Notes: generated from the sequence alone by a model not told the origin. 64,000 nucleotides of DNA from Ignavibacteriales bacterium (GCA_016700155.1 CP065001.1:2852001-2916000); one strand, 5' to 3'; positions 43,089 through 53,463 are shown, counted from the first letter of the stretch. Program-made: numbers and translations.

Positions 43089-45046
43089 TACTTATTATCT
43101 CCTAAACTATAAGACAGTTGTACATTTGAACCCTGGGGTGAAACCCGAATATAGCCTGACATTTCCTGATGCAAGGCTGAACAGAAGTCAGTGCAGTAGA
43201 ATGGATGAATACCTGCTTTTGAGGGAATCCATTTAAGTGTTCGTGTCTGTCCAGGCATAATTAGCAATTCTGCATTGTTATTACCTTTCACAGCAAATCC
43301 ATGCGGTACGTCCCAGTCCTGTTCAAGATTCGTTATATGGAAATAAACTTCGTCACCAACTTTAATACCTTCGATGTTATCCGGTGCGAAATGACTTCTC
43401 ATCGCTGTCATATAAACGTGCACTTCATTTCCTTTTCTTTCAACGCGGCTGTCTTTCTCTTTTTTAGTTGCATGCGGATGCATGTTTTCTTCAATCTTAT
43501 AAAACTTAATTGTTTTATCCTTTACAAGATCAGCAGGAAGACTTTGTGCATAATGCGGTTCACCGGCAGTAGGAAAATCTAAAAGCAGCTTCATCTTGTC
43601 ACCGCTTATATCAATAAGCTGCGCTGATTGTGTAAGTTCCGGTCCGGTTGGAAGATATCTGTCCTTTGTAATTTTATTCAGAGCAATTACATATTTTCCC
43701 CAGGGTTTTTTACTGTCGCCTCCGGGAATATTTAAATGACCGATTGAATAATAAACAGGGATTCTATCCGCAACTTCCCATGTTCCAACTTTCCATTTTA
43801 CAATTTCAGAAGAAATGAATGCTGATGTATAAGCATATCCCTTATCATCAAATTCAGTATGCAGCGGTCCCAAACCGGGATCTTTAACTTCACCGGCAAC
43901 TATTGATTCATATTTAAGGATCGGGATTCCCTGTATCTCACCATCAAATTCTTTATTCTCAATTGCTTTGATCATTTTTGAAAATGAATGAACGGGAATT
44001 ACAGTCGCTAGTTTTCCTCCAGCAACTATGTACTCACCGCTTGGATCAACATCAACTCCGTGCGGAGATTTTGGAGTTGGCAGGTAATAAATCATACCGG
44101 GACATTCTTTCGGGTCTAAAACTTTTACTTCAGTATTCTTAACTGAAACGGCTGTTTGAGTTTTATGATCCATATAATTCCGGTAATACTCAGCAGGCAT
44201 CGTTCTGGCTTTTCCTTCTTTGAGATATTTTTCAGCAAGCTTCCAGTTAACCGCCGCAATAAAATCTTTATCATTCTTTGATGCGTTTATTTCCAACAGA
44301 GTATTAGCTTGCTCACTGTTATAGCTTGTGAAGAATGCCCAATCACCTGAAGGTCCTTTACCTCCTCTAGCAAGATCATAATTAAATCCAGGGACAATTA
44401 TCTGGAATTCAAGATTCATCATTTCGGTTTTAGGGTCGAGTTTTATAAAACTGATTGAGCCTTTAAAGTTTTCTTTATAAGATGAAATCGGGATATCGTT
44501 TTGAGGAATCGGAACACTGAATCTTGTTGATGCAATAACATACTCAGTATTCTGCGTAATGAATGGTGACCCATGATTACCTGCGGAATTCGGGATTTCA
44601 ATTATTTCTGTTGTCTCAAATTCCTTTAAATCTACCTTGGCAATACGCGGAGTATTATTGCCATTAATAAAAACAAATCTTCCATCGGGAACACCATCAG
44701 TTTGTGAAAGTTGTGGATGATGGGCATCATCCCAGGGAATAAATCCGTAAGAAGTATTCAACATTGCTTTGGTTTCTTCAGAATAGCCATACCCTGTTTC
44801 AGGGTTTTGGGCAAATACCGACATCACTTTAAATTTTCTTCCGGATGGCAAACCGTATACGGTCATTTGACCACTGAACCCACCTGACATAAAAGTATAA
44901 AATTCATCATATGTTCCTGGTGCGACATATACCTGCGATGATACATCCCCCGAAAAACTTTGCTTACTGTTGTTACAACCGATATAGCTGACAATTATTA
45001 CGGCAACTATAAAAGTCAGCAAAAAGAAATTACCTGAAGGTTTCAT
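43088..45046 (-). CDS. nosZ: Nitrous-oxide reductase, clade II (Sec-exported)
   Basis: Multicopper enzyme reducing N2O to N2 in the periplasm. About 652 residues from the ATG at 45046, chosen for the AAAGGGA ribosome site six nt upstream. The leader is a plain Sec type with a cysteine after the hydrophobic core (VSYIGCNN), not the twin-arginine type of clade I; a lipoprotein anchor is possible. CuZ histidines are seen in DDAHHPQLS, SPHGVDVDPSG, LGPLHTEFD, HLNIPGGD and ENMHPH. The CuA domain has VPHGFAV and CTDFCSALHQEM (C-x3-C-x3-H-x2-M). First cytochrome gene 26 bp upstream. Confidence 0.97.
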   Translation of the reverse strand: MKPSGNFFLLTFIVAVIIVSYIGCNNSKQSFSGDVSSQVYVAPGTYDEFYTFMSGGFSGQMTVYGLPSGRKFKVMSVFAQNPETGYGYSEETKAMLNTSYGFIPWDDAHHPQLSQTDGVPDGRFVFINGNNTPRIAKVDLKEFETTEIIEIPNSAGNHGSPFITQNTEYVIASTRFSVPIPQNDIPISSYKENFKGSISFIKLDPKTEMMNLEFQIIVPGFNYDLARGGKGPSGDWAFFTSYNSEQANTLLEINASKNDKDFIAAVNWKLAEKYLKEGKARTMPAEYYRNYMDHKTQTAVSVKNTEVKVLDPKECPGMIYYLPTPKSPHGVDVDPSGEYIVAGGKLATVIPVHSFSKMIKAIENKEFDGEIQGIPILKYESIVAGEVKDPGLGPLHTEFDDKGYAYTSAFISSEIVKWKVGTWEVADRIPVYYSIGHLNIPGGDSKKPWGKYVIALNKITKDRYLPTGPELTQSAQLIDISGDKMKLLLDFPTAGEPHYAQSLPADLVKDKTIKFYKIEENMHPHATKKEKDSRVERKGNEVHVYMTAMRSHFAPDNIEGIKVGDEVYFHITNLEQDWDVPHGFAVKGNNNAELLIMPGQTRTLKWIPSKAGIHPFYCTDFCSALHQEMSGYIRVSPQGSNVQLSYSLGDNK

Positions 45047-45071
45047 TTTATTCCCTTTCATATTCTAAAAT

Positions 45072-45587
45072 TTATTTTTCGTTTCCGGCTTTTCTAAAAT
45101 ATTCGAGTATGGACCTTGCTTCATCGAATGAAAGATTCTGATTAGGCATTGGAGTCATAAACTCAGCTAATAATTTTTTCGCCTCAGGATGTTTTTTATA
45201 CATCTCTTCCGGGTTTAACATCATGTTCATTATATACTCAGGTGAACGTCTTTCAAAAATATTTCTTTGTGCCGGTCCTACATATCGCTCATCAAGTTTA
45301 TGACAAGAAGCACATTTGCTAAGAAAAATATCTTCTCCCTGTTTTGCGAGCTTCATATCCAAAGCACTTAATTCGATAATTTGTTTTATTGGTCCAATGC
45401 CGTTCTTCATCTCGAAATCAGATAAACCACTGGCATTCGTGTTCGCGGTAACTGTTTTATTGTTGCTAAACTGGGCAGGATCCTGTCCTTGTGAATCACC
45501 ACAGCCTGTCAATACAATGATTGATAGTGCAAGTAGAAGCAGCAGATAAACAGCAGATGTTGTGTTTTGTGTTCTCTTCGTTACCAT
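45072..45587 (-). CDS. Monoheme cytochrome c lipoprotein, likely NosZ electron donor
   Basis: About 171 residues from the ATG at 45587 (GGAG seven nt upstream). Lipoprotein signal with Cys29 (LSIIVLTGCG), a ~60-residue flexible spacer, then a class I cytochrome c domain with CASCH (92-96) and a likely distal Met in MTPMPN. First gene of the nos operon, and comparable to NosC cytochromes of clade II clusters. Would shuttle electrons from the membrane to CuA of NosZ. Confidence 0.9.
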   Translation of the reverse strand: MVTKRTQNTTSAVYLLLLLALSIIVLTGCGDSQGQDPAQFSNNKTVTANTNASGLSDFEMKNGIGPIKQIIELSALDMKLAKQGEDIFLSKCASCHKLDERYVGPAQRNIFERRSPEYIMNMMLNPEEMYKKHPEAKKLLAEFMTPMPNQNLSFDEARSILEYFRKAGNEK

Positions 45588-45609
45588 TTTACTCTCCATA
45601 TTTTTTATA

Positions 45610-45629
45610 TTAGGACTTTTTTGTCTGAT
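45610..45629. promoter_or_regulatory. Weak second operator copy before the nos operon
   Basis: TTAGGA-N8-TCTGAT: the right half is exact, the left half matches ATCAGA at three of six positions. It lies 23 bp before the first nos start codon and 81 bp from the stronger copy. Confidence 0.45.
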
Positions 45630-45709
45630 TATATTCTAAAAATTTTTAACTGCTATTTCATCGATTCAAAAAAAATTTTCCACATTCAAATTATTAATAC
45701 CAAAAGCTT

Positions 45710-45729
45710 ATCAGATTTTTTTGTCTGAT
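45710..45729. promoter_or_regulatory. Candidate Rrf2/NsrR operator of the nos operon
   Basis: ATCAGA (45710-45715), 8-nt spacer, TCTGAT (45724-45729), the same core and spacer as the palindrome before the Rrf2 gene. It lies about 120 bp upstream of the first nos gene in the 190-bp gap after the yihY-like gene. Confidence 0.72.
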
Positions 45730-45791
45730 TATAACTTAAGACAATAATTTCCTTTTGTCAAGTAATTAACTAAAATTATTTTGGTAATTAA

Positions 45792-46766
45792 TCAGGCAGG
45801 ATTATTTTTGAGTTGAATTCGCTCTTCCAAACGTTCATCGAACAACTTGCCTATTTCTGCCCCGACAATAAATACCGCGGCAGAATAGTATATCCAGAAT
45901 GCGACAACAACTACCAAAGCGTAAGCACCATAAATTTGTCCCCATGACGCAAAGTTGAAAATGTAATAACCGAAGACCTGCTTTGCGCCTTCCCACAATA
46001 TTGCTGCCCACATCGCACCGATAGCTACAGATCGTTTCCTTATTTTCTTTATCGGAATGAATTTGTACATAATTGCAAACAGTGAGAAAATGATAAAAAG
46101 CGAAATAAGTGTTGTAAATATTTTTTGAAAAATACCGTATTGTAAAAACTCTAGAAACGGCAGATGCTCGGAGACATTTCTAAAAATATCAAGCATAGGC
46201 AGGAACATTGTTGATACGAGAAAAATTAGAATCACGATCATGATTATTGCAAAGTCTCTTAACTTGCCGAGGAAAATATTAATGTCTAAATCCGTCCCGA
46301 ATACTTTATTCAATATTGTTCTTACGCTGCTGAAGAATCCGCTCGCAGCAAAGAACAAACCAATAATACCAACGAAACCAGCAATGTTTTTAAATTCAAT
46401 TACTTCATAAATTCTTTTATAAAGAATTGACTTAACAAATTCAGCGTAGGTTTCATACGGAATGATCGTGTCAATGAGAGTATTTATCTGTACTTCCACA
46501 TCTGAGGATGAAAGGAAATTTCCAAGTATCCAGAAGAGAATAAGAACAAGAGGAACTATACAAACGAAAAGTGAAAACGCCAGCCCGCCGCTTAGTAACA
46601 AAACATGATGTTCGTCTATCCTGTTATACAATCCCCCGAAGTAATGAAAGAAAAACTTTTTGAACTTTTGATAATCGGGAATCATATTGAGCAGAAACCG
46701 AAGCTTTCTGAAAGCTTTATAAGTTTCTGACTCTCTGATCCTCTTTATTAAATTGATTTTAAACAT
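45792..46766 (-). CDS. YihY/BrkB-family inner-membrane protein
   Basis: 324 residues with six hydrophobic helices. [20 protein letters not shown] and the late [20 protein letters not shown] stretch are characteristic. Once annotated as RNase BN; that was an error in the literature, and the real function of the family (possibly transport or envelope-related) is unsettled. Its start overlaps the purL end by 8 bp, so the two are co-translated. Confidence 0.88.
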   Translation of the reverse strand: MFKINLIKRIRESETYKAFRKLRFLLNMIPDYQKFKKFFFHYFGGLYNRIDEHHVLLLSGGLAFSLFVCIVPLVLILFWILGNFLSSSDVEVQINTLIDTIIPYETYAEFVKSILYKRIYEVIEFKNIAGFVGIIGLFFAASGFFSSVRTILNKVFGTDLDINIFLGKLRDFAIIMIVILIFLVSTMFLPMLDIFRNVSEHLPFLEFLQYGIFQKIFTTLISLFIIFSLFAIMYKFIPIKKIRKRSVAIGAMWAAILWEGAKQVFGYYIFNFASWGQIYGAYALVVVVAFWIYYSAAVFIVGAEIGKLFDERLEERIQLKNNPA

Positions 46767-48981
46767 TCATAATTTCGGAAATTGAATGATAGTATAAATC
46801 AGCAAGCCTGTTCAATTCAATACCAATCTTATTGTTCACATTTAAACTTCTGCCGCCGGTTTTTCCGATCAGTTTAAAAACCTGTCCTGCATCACCGAGT
46901 ATTTTTTCAACTGCACTCTGATTTTTTGTACTGATTGAAATTACAATCCTCGACTGACTCTCACTAAACAATGAAAAATCTTCTCGACTTTTAACCGGAA
47001 TATTCACATCAGCACCGATCATATTAGTTTCATTAATTATACAGCTTTCTGCAATCGCTGATATTATTCCACCCTCAGAAATGTCGTGGGCAGAATTTAT
47101 CAATCCTTCATTGATTAGTTTTAATAATGTGTCCTGTAATTTCTTTTCTATAGTCAGATCTATCGCTGGTGAATCGCCGGCAACTTTATTGAACATCAGT
47201 TTTATGTATTCACTGCCGCCCATTTCTTCTTTATCTTCTCCAAGCACGTAAATCAAATCATTTTCATTTTTGAAATACGATGTTGTGATGTGAGATAATT
47301 TTTCAATCAGCCCAACCATTCCGATAGTAGGCGTCGGATAAACCGCTGTGTTCGGTGATTCATTATAGAAACTAACATTGCCTCCTGTAACCGGAGTGTT
47401 AAAGAATCTGCATGCTTCTCCCATTCCTTCTATCGCCTGCTTGAACTGCCAGTAAATTTCAGGTTTGTATGGATTACCAAAGTTAAGACAGTTTGTAACT
47501 CCAAGTGGAATGCCGCCGGAACAAACAATGTTACGTGCTGATTCAGCAACCGCTATCATTGTTCCCACTTTTGGATTAAGATAAACATAACGTGAGTTGC
47601 AGTCTGTTTTAACAGCCAACGCTTTGTCTGTTCCTTTGAGATAAATTACTGCTGAATCACAACCGGGACCAACAATAGTATTTGTCCGCACCATTGAATC
47701 ATACTGTTCATACACCCATTTTTTTGATGCTATGTTAGGTGATGAAAAAACTTTTTCAAAAACATCCGTTAAGTTTTTTGGTTCTGGTAATGTTGAGTGA
47801 TCAAATTTTCTTAGCTCATTAAGATAAGCCGGTTCTTTTGTTGCTCGCTGATAAACAGGAGCACCGCCGCCAAGGACTAATTCATACGAAGGAATAGCTG
47901 CTTTCTTTTCACCTTCATAATTTATTTCAAGAATGCCGTCATTAGTTACCTCGCCAACAATCTCGCAGTGAAGATCCCATTTCTCAAAAACTTTTTTTAC
48001 ATTTTCTTCATGACCTTTTTTTACAACACATAACATTCTTTCCTGGCTTTCGGATAACATAATTTCATAAGCTGTCATTCCCTTTTCCCGCAGAGGAACT
48101 TTATTGAGATCGACCTTCATTCCGGATTTACCCTTTGCGCTCATTTCACTTGTTGAACAGGAAATTCCCGCAGCACCCATATCCTGTATTCCAACTAACC
48201 ATCCGTTACGTATAATTTCCAATGAGGCTTCAAGTAAAAGTTTTTCTGTAAACGGATCACCTACCTGTACTGATGGTCTTTTCGCTTCCGACTTTTCAGA
48301 GATTTCTTCCGAAGCAAATGTAGCACCATGTATTCCGTCTCTGCCTGTGGATGAGCCGACAATCATAACAGCGTTGCCGACACCTTCCGCAGTTGCACTT
48401 GCAACATTTCCGTGTTTTACTATTCCAACTGCCATTGCATTAACAAGTGGATTATCCTGGTATGATTCATCAAAATAAACTTCACCGGCAACTGTTGGGA
48501 CTCCGAAGCTGTTTCCATAATCACCGATACCTTTTACAACACCATCAAATAAAAATCTTGTGCCTGCGTCATCAAGTGAACCAAAGCGTAATGAATTTAA
48601 TGATGCGATTGGTCGCGCACCCATTGTGAAGATGTCCCTCATAATTCCACCGACACCTGTTGCCGCGCCCTGGTATGGTTCAACCGCGGAGGGATGATTA
48701 TGACTTTCAATTTTAAAGCAAACCGCTAGTCCATCGCCGATGTCAATCAGTCCGGCGTTTTCTTCACCGGCACCGACCATAAGCTTGCCGCCGTCACGAG
48801 GTAAAGTTTTTAAAAGTGCGATTGAGTTTTTATAACTGCAGTGTTCACTCCACATCACACTGAAAATTCCAAGCTCGGTGAATGATGGTATTCGCCCTAA
48901 TATTTTTTGAACGCGTTGATATTCTTCTTCGGTTAGTCCGTGTTCGAGTGCAAGTTCAAGAGTTACTTCGGGTTCTTTCAT
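46759..48981 (-). CDS. purL: Phosphoribosylformylglycinamidine synthase, large (synthetase) subunit
   Basis: ATP-dependent amidation of FGAR to FGAM in purine synthesis, using ammonia from PurQ. 740 residues is the size of the small PurL that needs separate PurQ and PurS. Motifs: [46 protein letters not shown] and [17 protein letters not shown]. PurQ and PurS are not in the window. Confidence 0.96.
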   Translation of the reverse strand: MKEPEVTLELALEHGLTEEEYQRVQKILGRIPSFTELGIFSVMWSEHCSYKNSIALLKTLPRDGGKLMVGAGEENAGLIDIGDGLAVCFKIESHNHPSAVEPYQGAATGVGGIMRDIFTMGARPIASLNSLRFGSLDDAGTRFLFDGVVKGIGDYGNSFGVPTVAGEVYFDESYQDNPLVNAMAVGIVKHGNVASATAEGVGNAVMIVGSSTGRDGIHGATFASEEISEKSEAKRPSVQVGDPFTEKLLLEASLEIIRNGWLVGIQDMGAAGISCSTSEMSAKGKSGMKVDLNKVPLREKGMTAYEIMLSESQERMLCVVKKGHEENVKKVFEKWDLHCEIVGEVTNDGILEINYEGEKKAAIPSYELVLGGGAPVYQRATKEPAYLNELRKFDHSTLPEPKNLTDVFEKVFSSPNIASKKWVYEQYDSMVRTNTIVGPGCDSAVIYLKGTDKALAVKTDCNSRYVYLNPKVGTMIAVAESARNIVCSGGIPLGVTNCLNFGNPYKPEIYWQFKQAIEGMGEACRFFNTPVTGGNVSFYNESPNTAVYPTPTIGMVGLIEKLSHITTSYFKNENDLIYVLGEDKEEMGGSEYIKLMFNKVAGDSPAIDLTIEKKLQDTLLKLINEGLINSAHDISEGGIISAIAESCIINETNMIGADVNIPVKSREDFSLFSESQSRIVISISTKNQSAVEKILGDAGQVFKLIGKTGGRSLNVNNKIGIELNRLADLYYHSISEIMNV

Positions 48982-49081
48982 TAATAAATCCGGAATAGTT
49001 TAATAAATAGTCGTTCTAATATAATACTTTGAAAATTTGTGAGGAAACTGAATTTGATTATGATTTAATGTAGAAGTTCAA

Positions 49082-49112
49082 TAAAAAAGGCTGGCAATAC
49101 TGCCAACCCTTA
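49082..49112 (-). terminator. Intrinsic terminator after the PorV-like gene
   Basis: GGCTGGCA (49089-49096) pairs with TGCCAACC (49101-49108) with one G-T wobble and a 4-nt loop. On the minus strand a T-run follows (A at 49083-49088). It lies about 25 bp after the stop codon. Confidence 0.85.
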
Positions 49113-49135
49113 ATAAAATATTCTTTGGATGGATG

Positions 49136-50395
49136 TTAAAACAACGATGTTATGTTCTGGAAATGAATTGATAGTCCTGTAATGTTAGTTTCAAAGATCT
49201 CATCTCCAGAAAAATAATCGGTATCGTAATATCGAATATCAAGATGTTCGGCAAGAAAATCTGTTACAGGATCATTTGCCCAATAAGCATATAGCTTGAA
49301 TAAGCCTTTTGCCCTGATACCAATTCCGCTTGTTTCTCTTACATCCCAATAACCACGTCCTGAAAAATGACCGTCATAAATGGTAAGGGTTTCAAATAAA
49401 TCTATCATCAAACCTCTGCGTGAGACTATTTTTTCATCTCCTTCTATTTCAATCACATTTTTCCAAAATCTTAGATCGCTGAGAGTAGATTGGTATTCTT
49501 TCTTAGCTCGTATGAGCGAATCCTGTCCAGTCCAACTGACACCAACAAGTATATCCTCGGCTTCAACAGTAAAAGAAATATTGATTGTGTTTATGTTGAT
49601 TCGCTCATCAATTAAATCCAACCCAAAATTTATTCCGTAGCCAAGCCTGTCTGTTCGCGGTAATGGATCTGCCTGAGCCGGATCGATATAATGAACAAAG
49701 TCACCAACATTGGTCCGTGCATATCCCAGCGAGAAATTGAAATTGGGTTTTAATACCGGAGTTTCGCCAAAAGTAAAATTCTCATCAATTAATTTTATTA
49801 AAGGGACATTTAATAAAATACCATAATCATAAACGCCTGGCTCTGCTGATGCCCTGCCTGTTTCACTTCCTGTTGGCCTGTCACTCAAAATGGAAGTAAC
49901 ATCTTTATACGTATAACCCACACTTAGCTGAACACAATAATCAATACCAACACCCAATGAAAAAGCCTGATAGTAATCTTTTGAATTAAACGAACCTGCT
50001 GGACTGTAGTATGTTCCAAAATCCATTTCTGCTCTTGAATAACCGAGTCCAACCGAAACTGGAAACCCAATTTCATTCTTCAAATCATAACCCAGATTGA
50101 GTGCATAACTATTTAATTCTATATCAAAACCGAGATTTTTTAACCATTCAACTTTAGCGGGATAAAAGATAAATGATAAATTATTTGTCCTGCTTGAAAA
50201 ACCAAGTTGTGCCGGGTTATATAAAACAGCTAAGGGATCATCATTAGGAAGTGCAGTTCCTGTCCCACCCATTGCCATTGATGAAGGTGAAACCGGCAAC
50301 ATTAAGAACGGAATTGCGGCTTCTCCCTGCGGAAAAATATTCCAGCTTAAAATTATACTTAAGAATGCTGCTGCGAGAAATGTTTTTGCTTTCAT
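49136..50395 (-). CDS. PorV/PorQ-family outer-membrane beta-barrel protein
   Basis: 419 residues. Signal peptide, then the family opening PFLMLPVSPSSMAMGGTGTA and DPLAVLYNPAQLGF, followed by alternating strands ending near ITGLSIHFQNITSLF. In T9SS, PorV shuttles cargo from the translocon to the attachment complex. The family also has members of unknown role, so T9SS involvement here is likely but not certain. It lies 54 bp downstream of another barrel protein. Confidence 0.82.
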   Translation of the reverse strand: MKAKTFLAAAFLSIILSWNIFPQGEAAIPFLMLPVSPSSMAMGGTGTALPNDDPLAVLYNPAQLGFSSRTNNLSFIFYPAKVEWLKNLGFDIELNSYALNLGYDLKNEIGFPVSVGLGYSRAEMDFGTYYSPAGSFNSKDYYQAFSLGVGIDYCVQLSVGYTYKDVTSILSDRPTGSETGRASAEPGVYDYGILLNVPLIKLIDENFTFGETPVLKPNFNFSLGYARTNVGDFVHYIDPAQADPLPRTDRLGYGINFGLDLIDERININTINISFTVEAEDILVGVSWTGQDSLIRAKKEYQSTLSDLRFWKNVIEIEGDEKIVSRRGLMIDLFETLTIYDGHFSGRGYWDVRETSGIGIRAKGLFKLYAYWANDPVTDFLAEHLDIRYYDTDYFSGDEIFETNITGLSIHFQNITSLF

Positions 50396-50449
50396 TTTAT
50401 GCCCACTACATTGTGATTAATTATTCAATTAATTGAAAATGATTTAATG

Positions 50450-51628
50450 TTAAAGTGTTAAGCCCAATGCTATCTTCCCTATTGTTTGTTCTCTGAATTT
50501 TCCTGACATAAGATGTGAGTCTGCAAGGGCAATATCTATGTTAAAATTATTCGTGGATAGTTTTAATCCCGCCGTGATAAAGAATACATTAAAAAAGTTT
50601 TCACGATTATAAAAATAATTTTCTTCTCTAATTGTAAGATCAGAGGAACTAAATCCTATCGAAGCTGATGTAACTTCATTGAATTTCAATACGGCACTTG
50701 TGGAGTATATTAGTTGATTATCCCACAACGAGGGCTGACTCTTCCATAGTATAAGACTTAGGCTTGTTAATAATTTTAACTTTGATGTAATATCGATTGA
50801 TAAGTCAGAGTTTATTTGATCAGGAAAATGTGCTGAAATAAAAGGGACAACATCTATAACATAAATTGATGAATCACCCCTGGGATCCGGGTCAAATACT
50901 TTTGATGGAGAATTAGATTCAACCTTTCCATCAAATTCAATTTTGCTTTGGTACATTAATCCCAGGTTAATAGAATGATTTTCATCGATTAATAATGTAT
51001 AGAATATTCCTGCACTTAGCGCTGGAGAATAATCTTCTGCATCAAATTCATATCTGTACAATTTAGTGTAGTCATAAAATCTCCCAAGTGAAAATCTCAA
51101 TCCTACATTTAGATTGTCATTGCTAAAAATATTTCCAAAAGAATACGCTGATGTAATACTAAAATCCTGCATCGCAGTTTCCATAGTAGGAGAGAAAAGT
51201 TCACCTGTACCATAAGGATTTTCTTCTGTGGTAATTGGTATTAGTCCAAAATCAAGCGACATATTGTAACCCTGACCAAAACTCAACCCAAGAGTTATTT
51301 CATCAAATTTTAAAACAGACCCGAATGATTGAGGTGTGATGTTATGAATTCGGCTTACATCTATGTCAGCATAATAACCATCTTTAATATTAGTGCTGAA
51401 TTGATATGAAAGTCCCAGTGAATAATTATTAAACTGCACAATAGAGGCAGGATTCATAGACGAAAGATTTGAGACATCATTATAAATAGAAGAAGTACCG
51501 TAAGAATTTAATAAACCCAGTCCAAATCCCTGTGGGAATGAGGTTGCCCGGCTTTCAGTTCCTTGGCTGGATTGAGAAAAAATATTTAGACTTACTAAAA
51601 CACAAAAAAACAGAACATACTTTTTCAT
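50450..51628 (-). CDS. Putative outer-membrane beta-barrel protein
   Basis: 392 residues, signal peptide ending NIFSQ, then GLGLLNSYGTSSIYNDVSNL and SSMNPASIVQFNNYSLGLSY, a start reminiscent of FadL/PorV-like barrels, and amphipathic strands to the last residues (IGKIALGLTL). Substrate unknown. It may share a transcript with the PorV-like gene. Confidence 0.72.
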   Translation of the reverse strand: MKKYVLFFCVLVSLNIFSQSSQGTESRATSFPQGFGLGLLNSYGTSSIYNDVSNLSSMNPASIVQFNNYSLGLSYQFSTNIKDGYYADIDVSRIHNITPQSFGSVLKFDEITLGLSFGQGYNMSLDFGLIPITTEENPYGTGELFSPTMETAMQDFSITSAYSFGNIFSNDNLNVGLRFSLGRFYDYTKLYRYEFDAEDYSPALSAGIFYTLLIDENHSINLGLMYQSKIEFDGKVESNSPSKVFDPDPRGDSSIYVIDVVPFISAHFPDQINSDLSIDITSKLKLLTSLSLILWKSQPSLWDNQLIYSTSAVLKFNEVTSASIGFSSSDLTIREENYFYNRENFFNVFFITAGLKLSTNNFNIDIALADSHLMSGKFREQTIGKIALGLTL

Positions 51629-51661
51629 AAGATCCCCCTGAATTATTTTATTTAGATTCAG

Positions 51662-52141
51662 CTATAACTTATCGTCAAAAATCACTTTCCCTTGTTTGTC
51701 ATAAGTTATATTTCGCACCAGTTTATTTTTTTCATAAGTCTGTTTGGCTTCAAGTTTACCATCAGGATAATAACGAAGTGTTTCGCCGTTAAGAACACCT
51801 TGCTCATAATTTGCAACTGTTTTGAGAGCACCATCCGGGTAGTAAGCTTTAAACTCACCTACCATCATTCCGTTTTCAAACATAACTTCAGATGCAATGT
51901 TTCCGACTTCATCATAAGCAATCATTAAACCTTCACGCACACCATTCCTGTATTCGGTTTCCGATTTAACTGCACCGTTTTTATGATAAGCTAATTTTAC
52001 TTCACCCTTGCGCTCAACCTGTTTTCTTGTTTTAGTCTGAACTACATTTTCCTGCGGCTGGTTTTTATTTTCCTGGCAGCCGCCGATAACCGTGTAGAGT
52101 GCGATTAAAATTATTGTTAACGAATTAAAAACTCTTGTCAT
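51662..52141 (-). CDS. MORN-repeat lipoprotein (YwqK-like)
   Basis: About 159 residues from the ATG at 52141, chosen because it starts a clear lipoprotein signal (LTIILIALYTVIGGC). At least four MORN/YwqK-type repeats follow (YHKNGAVKSETEYRNG, YDEVGNIASEVMFENG, YPDGALKTVANYEQG, YPDGKLEAKQTYEKN). Some databases call this family an antitoxin; there is no toxin partner here and the protein is exported, so I do not use that name. Confidence 0.85.
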   Translation of the reverse strand: MTRVFNSLTIILIALYTVIGGCQENKNQPQENVVQTKTRKQVERKGEVKLAYHKNGAVKSETEYRNGVREGLMIAYDEVGNIASEVMFENGMMVGEFKAYYPDGALKTVANYEQGVLNGETLRYYPDGKLEAKQTYEKNKLVRNITYDKQGKVIFDDKL

Positions 52142-52214
52142 CTTTATTCCTGAATTATTTTTCCACTGCAAAGTTATGACTTGTTTATGAAAATCGAAAT
52201 TGAATTTTTATCCT

Positions 52215-52904
52215 TCAGATATTCAGAAACTCATCCCATATTTTATAAAGCTGGTAGGTCGCGTAAATATCTTCACCGCAGTAAATAGCAATATCCCTCA
52301 CTCTACCCGCTTCATAAAGATTTTTTACTTCCATACCGGAAACGCCTTTTGATTTAGGTGATTCAACTCCGAATGCGTGACAATAAAAATCCAGGTTGAA
52401 CTTCCTTGTTATTCCATAGTAAGTGAATTGTTCCAGAAGGTCGATATGATTACCGGAATCATACCTGTTTTTGATTAATGCTTTTGTCGGTTTTATTTTG
52501 TGGAGAGCAGAGCGAAGCATCATAAATGGCACATCAAAATTTCTTCCGTTAAATGTTATGAACTGGTCAGTGACTTCGGCAATCCGCCAGAACGATTTCA
52601 GCATTTCCTCTTCACTCAAGCTTTTGTACTGAACATTCTTTTCCTCTGATTTCCATTCTTCAACTTTGTCTCCTTCATAATAGACATAAGCCTTTTCGGC
52701 GGTAACATCGAATATGCCAATCGCGATTACTTTAGCTGTGAAAGGATAGAGACTTGTGAACCTGATAGCGTCTTCAATTCTTGTTGAACGTGTTTTATAA
52801 TCAGATTCTTTTTCTGCATAACGAAGTAAATATTCCTGCTGACTTTCCGATAAAGATTCAAAAGGATATGCACAGGTTTCTATATCGAAGACTAACTTTC
52901 TCAT
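52215..52904 (-). CDS. Predicted 3'-5' exonuclease, PolB-like (DEDDy)
   Basis: 229 residues of the RNase H-like exonuclease fold related to DNA polymerase B proofreading domains. Exo I motif VFDIETCAYP (Asp/Glu), Exo II TFNGRNFDVPFM (Asp), and Exo III YCGEDIYATY with the Tyr four residues before the Asp give a full DEDDy active site. A stand-alone nuclease; the substrate (DNA or RNA) is unknown. 29 bp upstream of it lies the thioesterase stop. Confidence 0.84.
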   Translation of the reverse strand: MRKLVFDIETCAYPFESLSESQQEYLLRYAEKESDYKTRSTRIEDAIRFTSLYPFTAKVIAIGIFDVTAEKAYVYYEGDKVEEWKSEEKNVQYKSLSEEEMLKSFWRIAEVTDQFITFNGRNFDVPFMMLRSALHKIKPTKALIKNRYDSGNHIDLLEQFTYYGITRKFNLDFYCHAFGVESPKSKGVSGMEVKNLYEAGRVRDIAIYCGEDIYATYQLYKIWDEFLNI

Positions 52905-52933
52905 AGAGCCCTCCGTTAATATGTTGTGACGAA

Positions 52934-53383
52934 TTATTTTTCTGACAGTATGACTAAATCTTTTTCAAATGCTTTTACTGCTGCCACAAATTTTTCAGGA
53001 AGAGGAGTAGATTTTTTTGTTTTCGGATCAACGTGAACAACAACACCAGAACCATCAACTATTAATTCATTTGTCTTTGCGTTAACAATCAGGTGCTCAA
53101 ATCCATAAGAAGAATTTTTTATGAAAGAAACTTTTGAATGAATAATTAATTCATCATCAAATCTTGCGTGACTTTTATAGTTGATTTCATTACGGACCAT
53201 AAAGAACAAACTGCCGTCGGTAAATAATCCTTTTTCGGGAATAAGTCCTAAGTCTTTTACATACTGAAGACGCGCGTGTTCAAAGTAATTGATATAAACA
53301 GCATTGTTGCATACTCCAAGCATATCAACTTCATGAAAGCGGACTGAAACCTTTGTTTGATGTGAAAAATTATTTGTACTCAT
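52934..53383 (-). CDS. Acyl-CoA thioesterase, 4HBT/YbgC-like hotdog fold
   Basis: 149 residues. VRFHEVDMLGVCNNAVYINY carries the Asp-x2-Gly-x2-Asn pattern of 4-hydroxybenzoyl-CoA thioesterase-like enzymes, followed by FEHARLQYV. Hydrolyses an acyl-CoA; the chain is unknown. Cytoplasmic. Stands 80 bp downstream of the threonine aldolase gene. Confidence 0.87.
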   Translation of the reverse strand: MSTNNFSHQTKVSVRFHEVDMLGVCNNAVYINYFEHARLQYVKDLGLIPEKGLFTDGSLFFMVRNEINYKSHARFDDELIIHSKVSFIKNSSYGFEHLIVNAKTNELIVDGSGVVVHVDPKTKKSTPLPEKFVAAVKAFEKDLVILSEK

Positions 53384-53463
53384 AAAAGTAATTATTATTG
53401 TTTAATTGCTGCATTGTTTCATTTTTGTTAAAGCAATGAAACAATAGAACAATGAACCAAGGT

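Noticed and set aside
51662..52141. YwqK antitoxin label for the MORN-repeat protein
   Set aside because: Clear lipoprotein signal and no toxin gene nearby.
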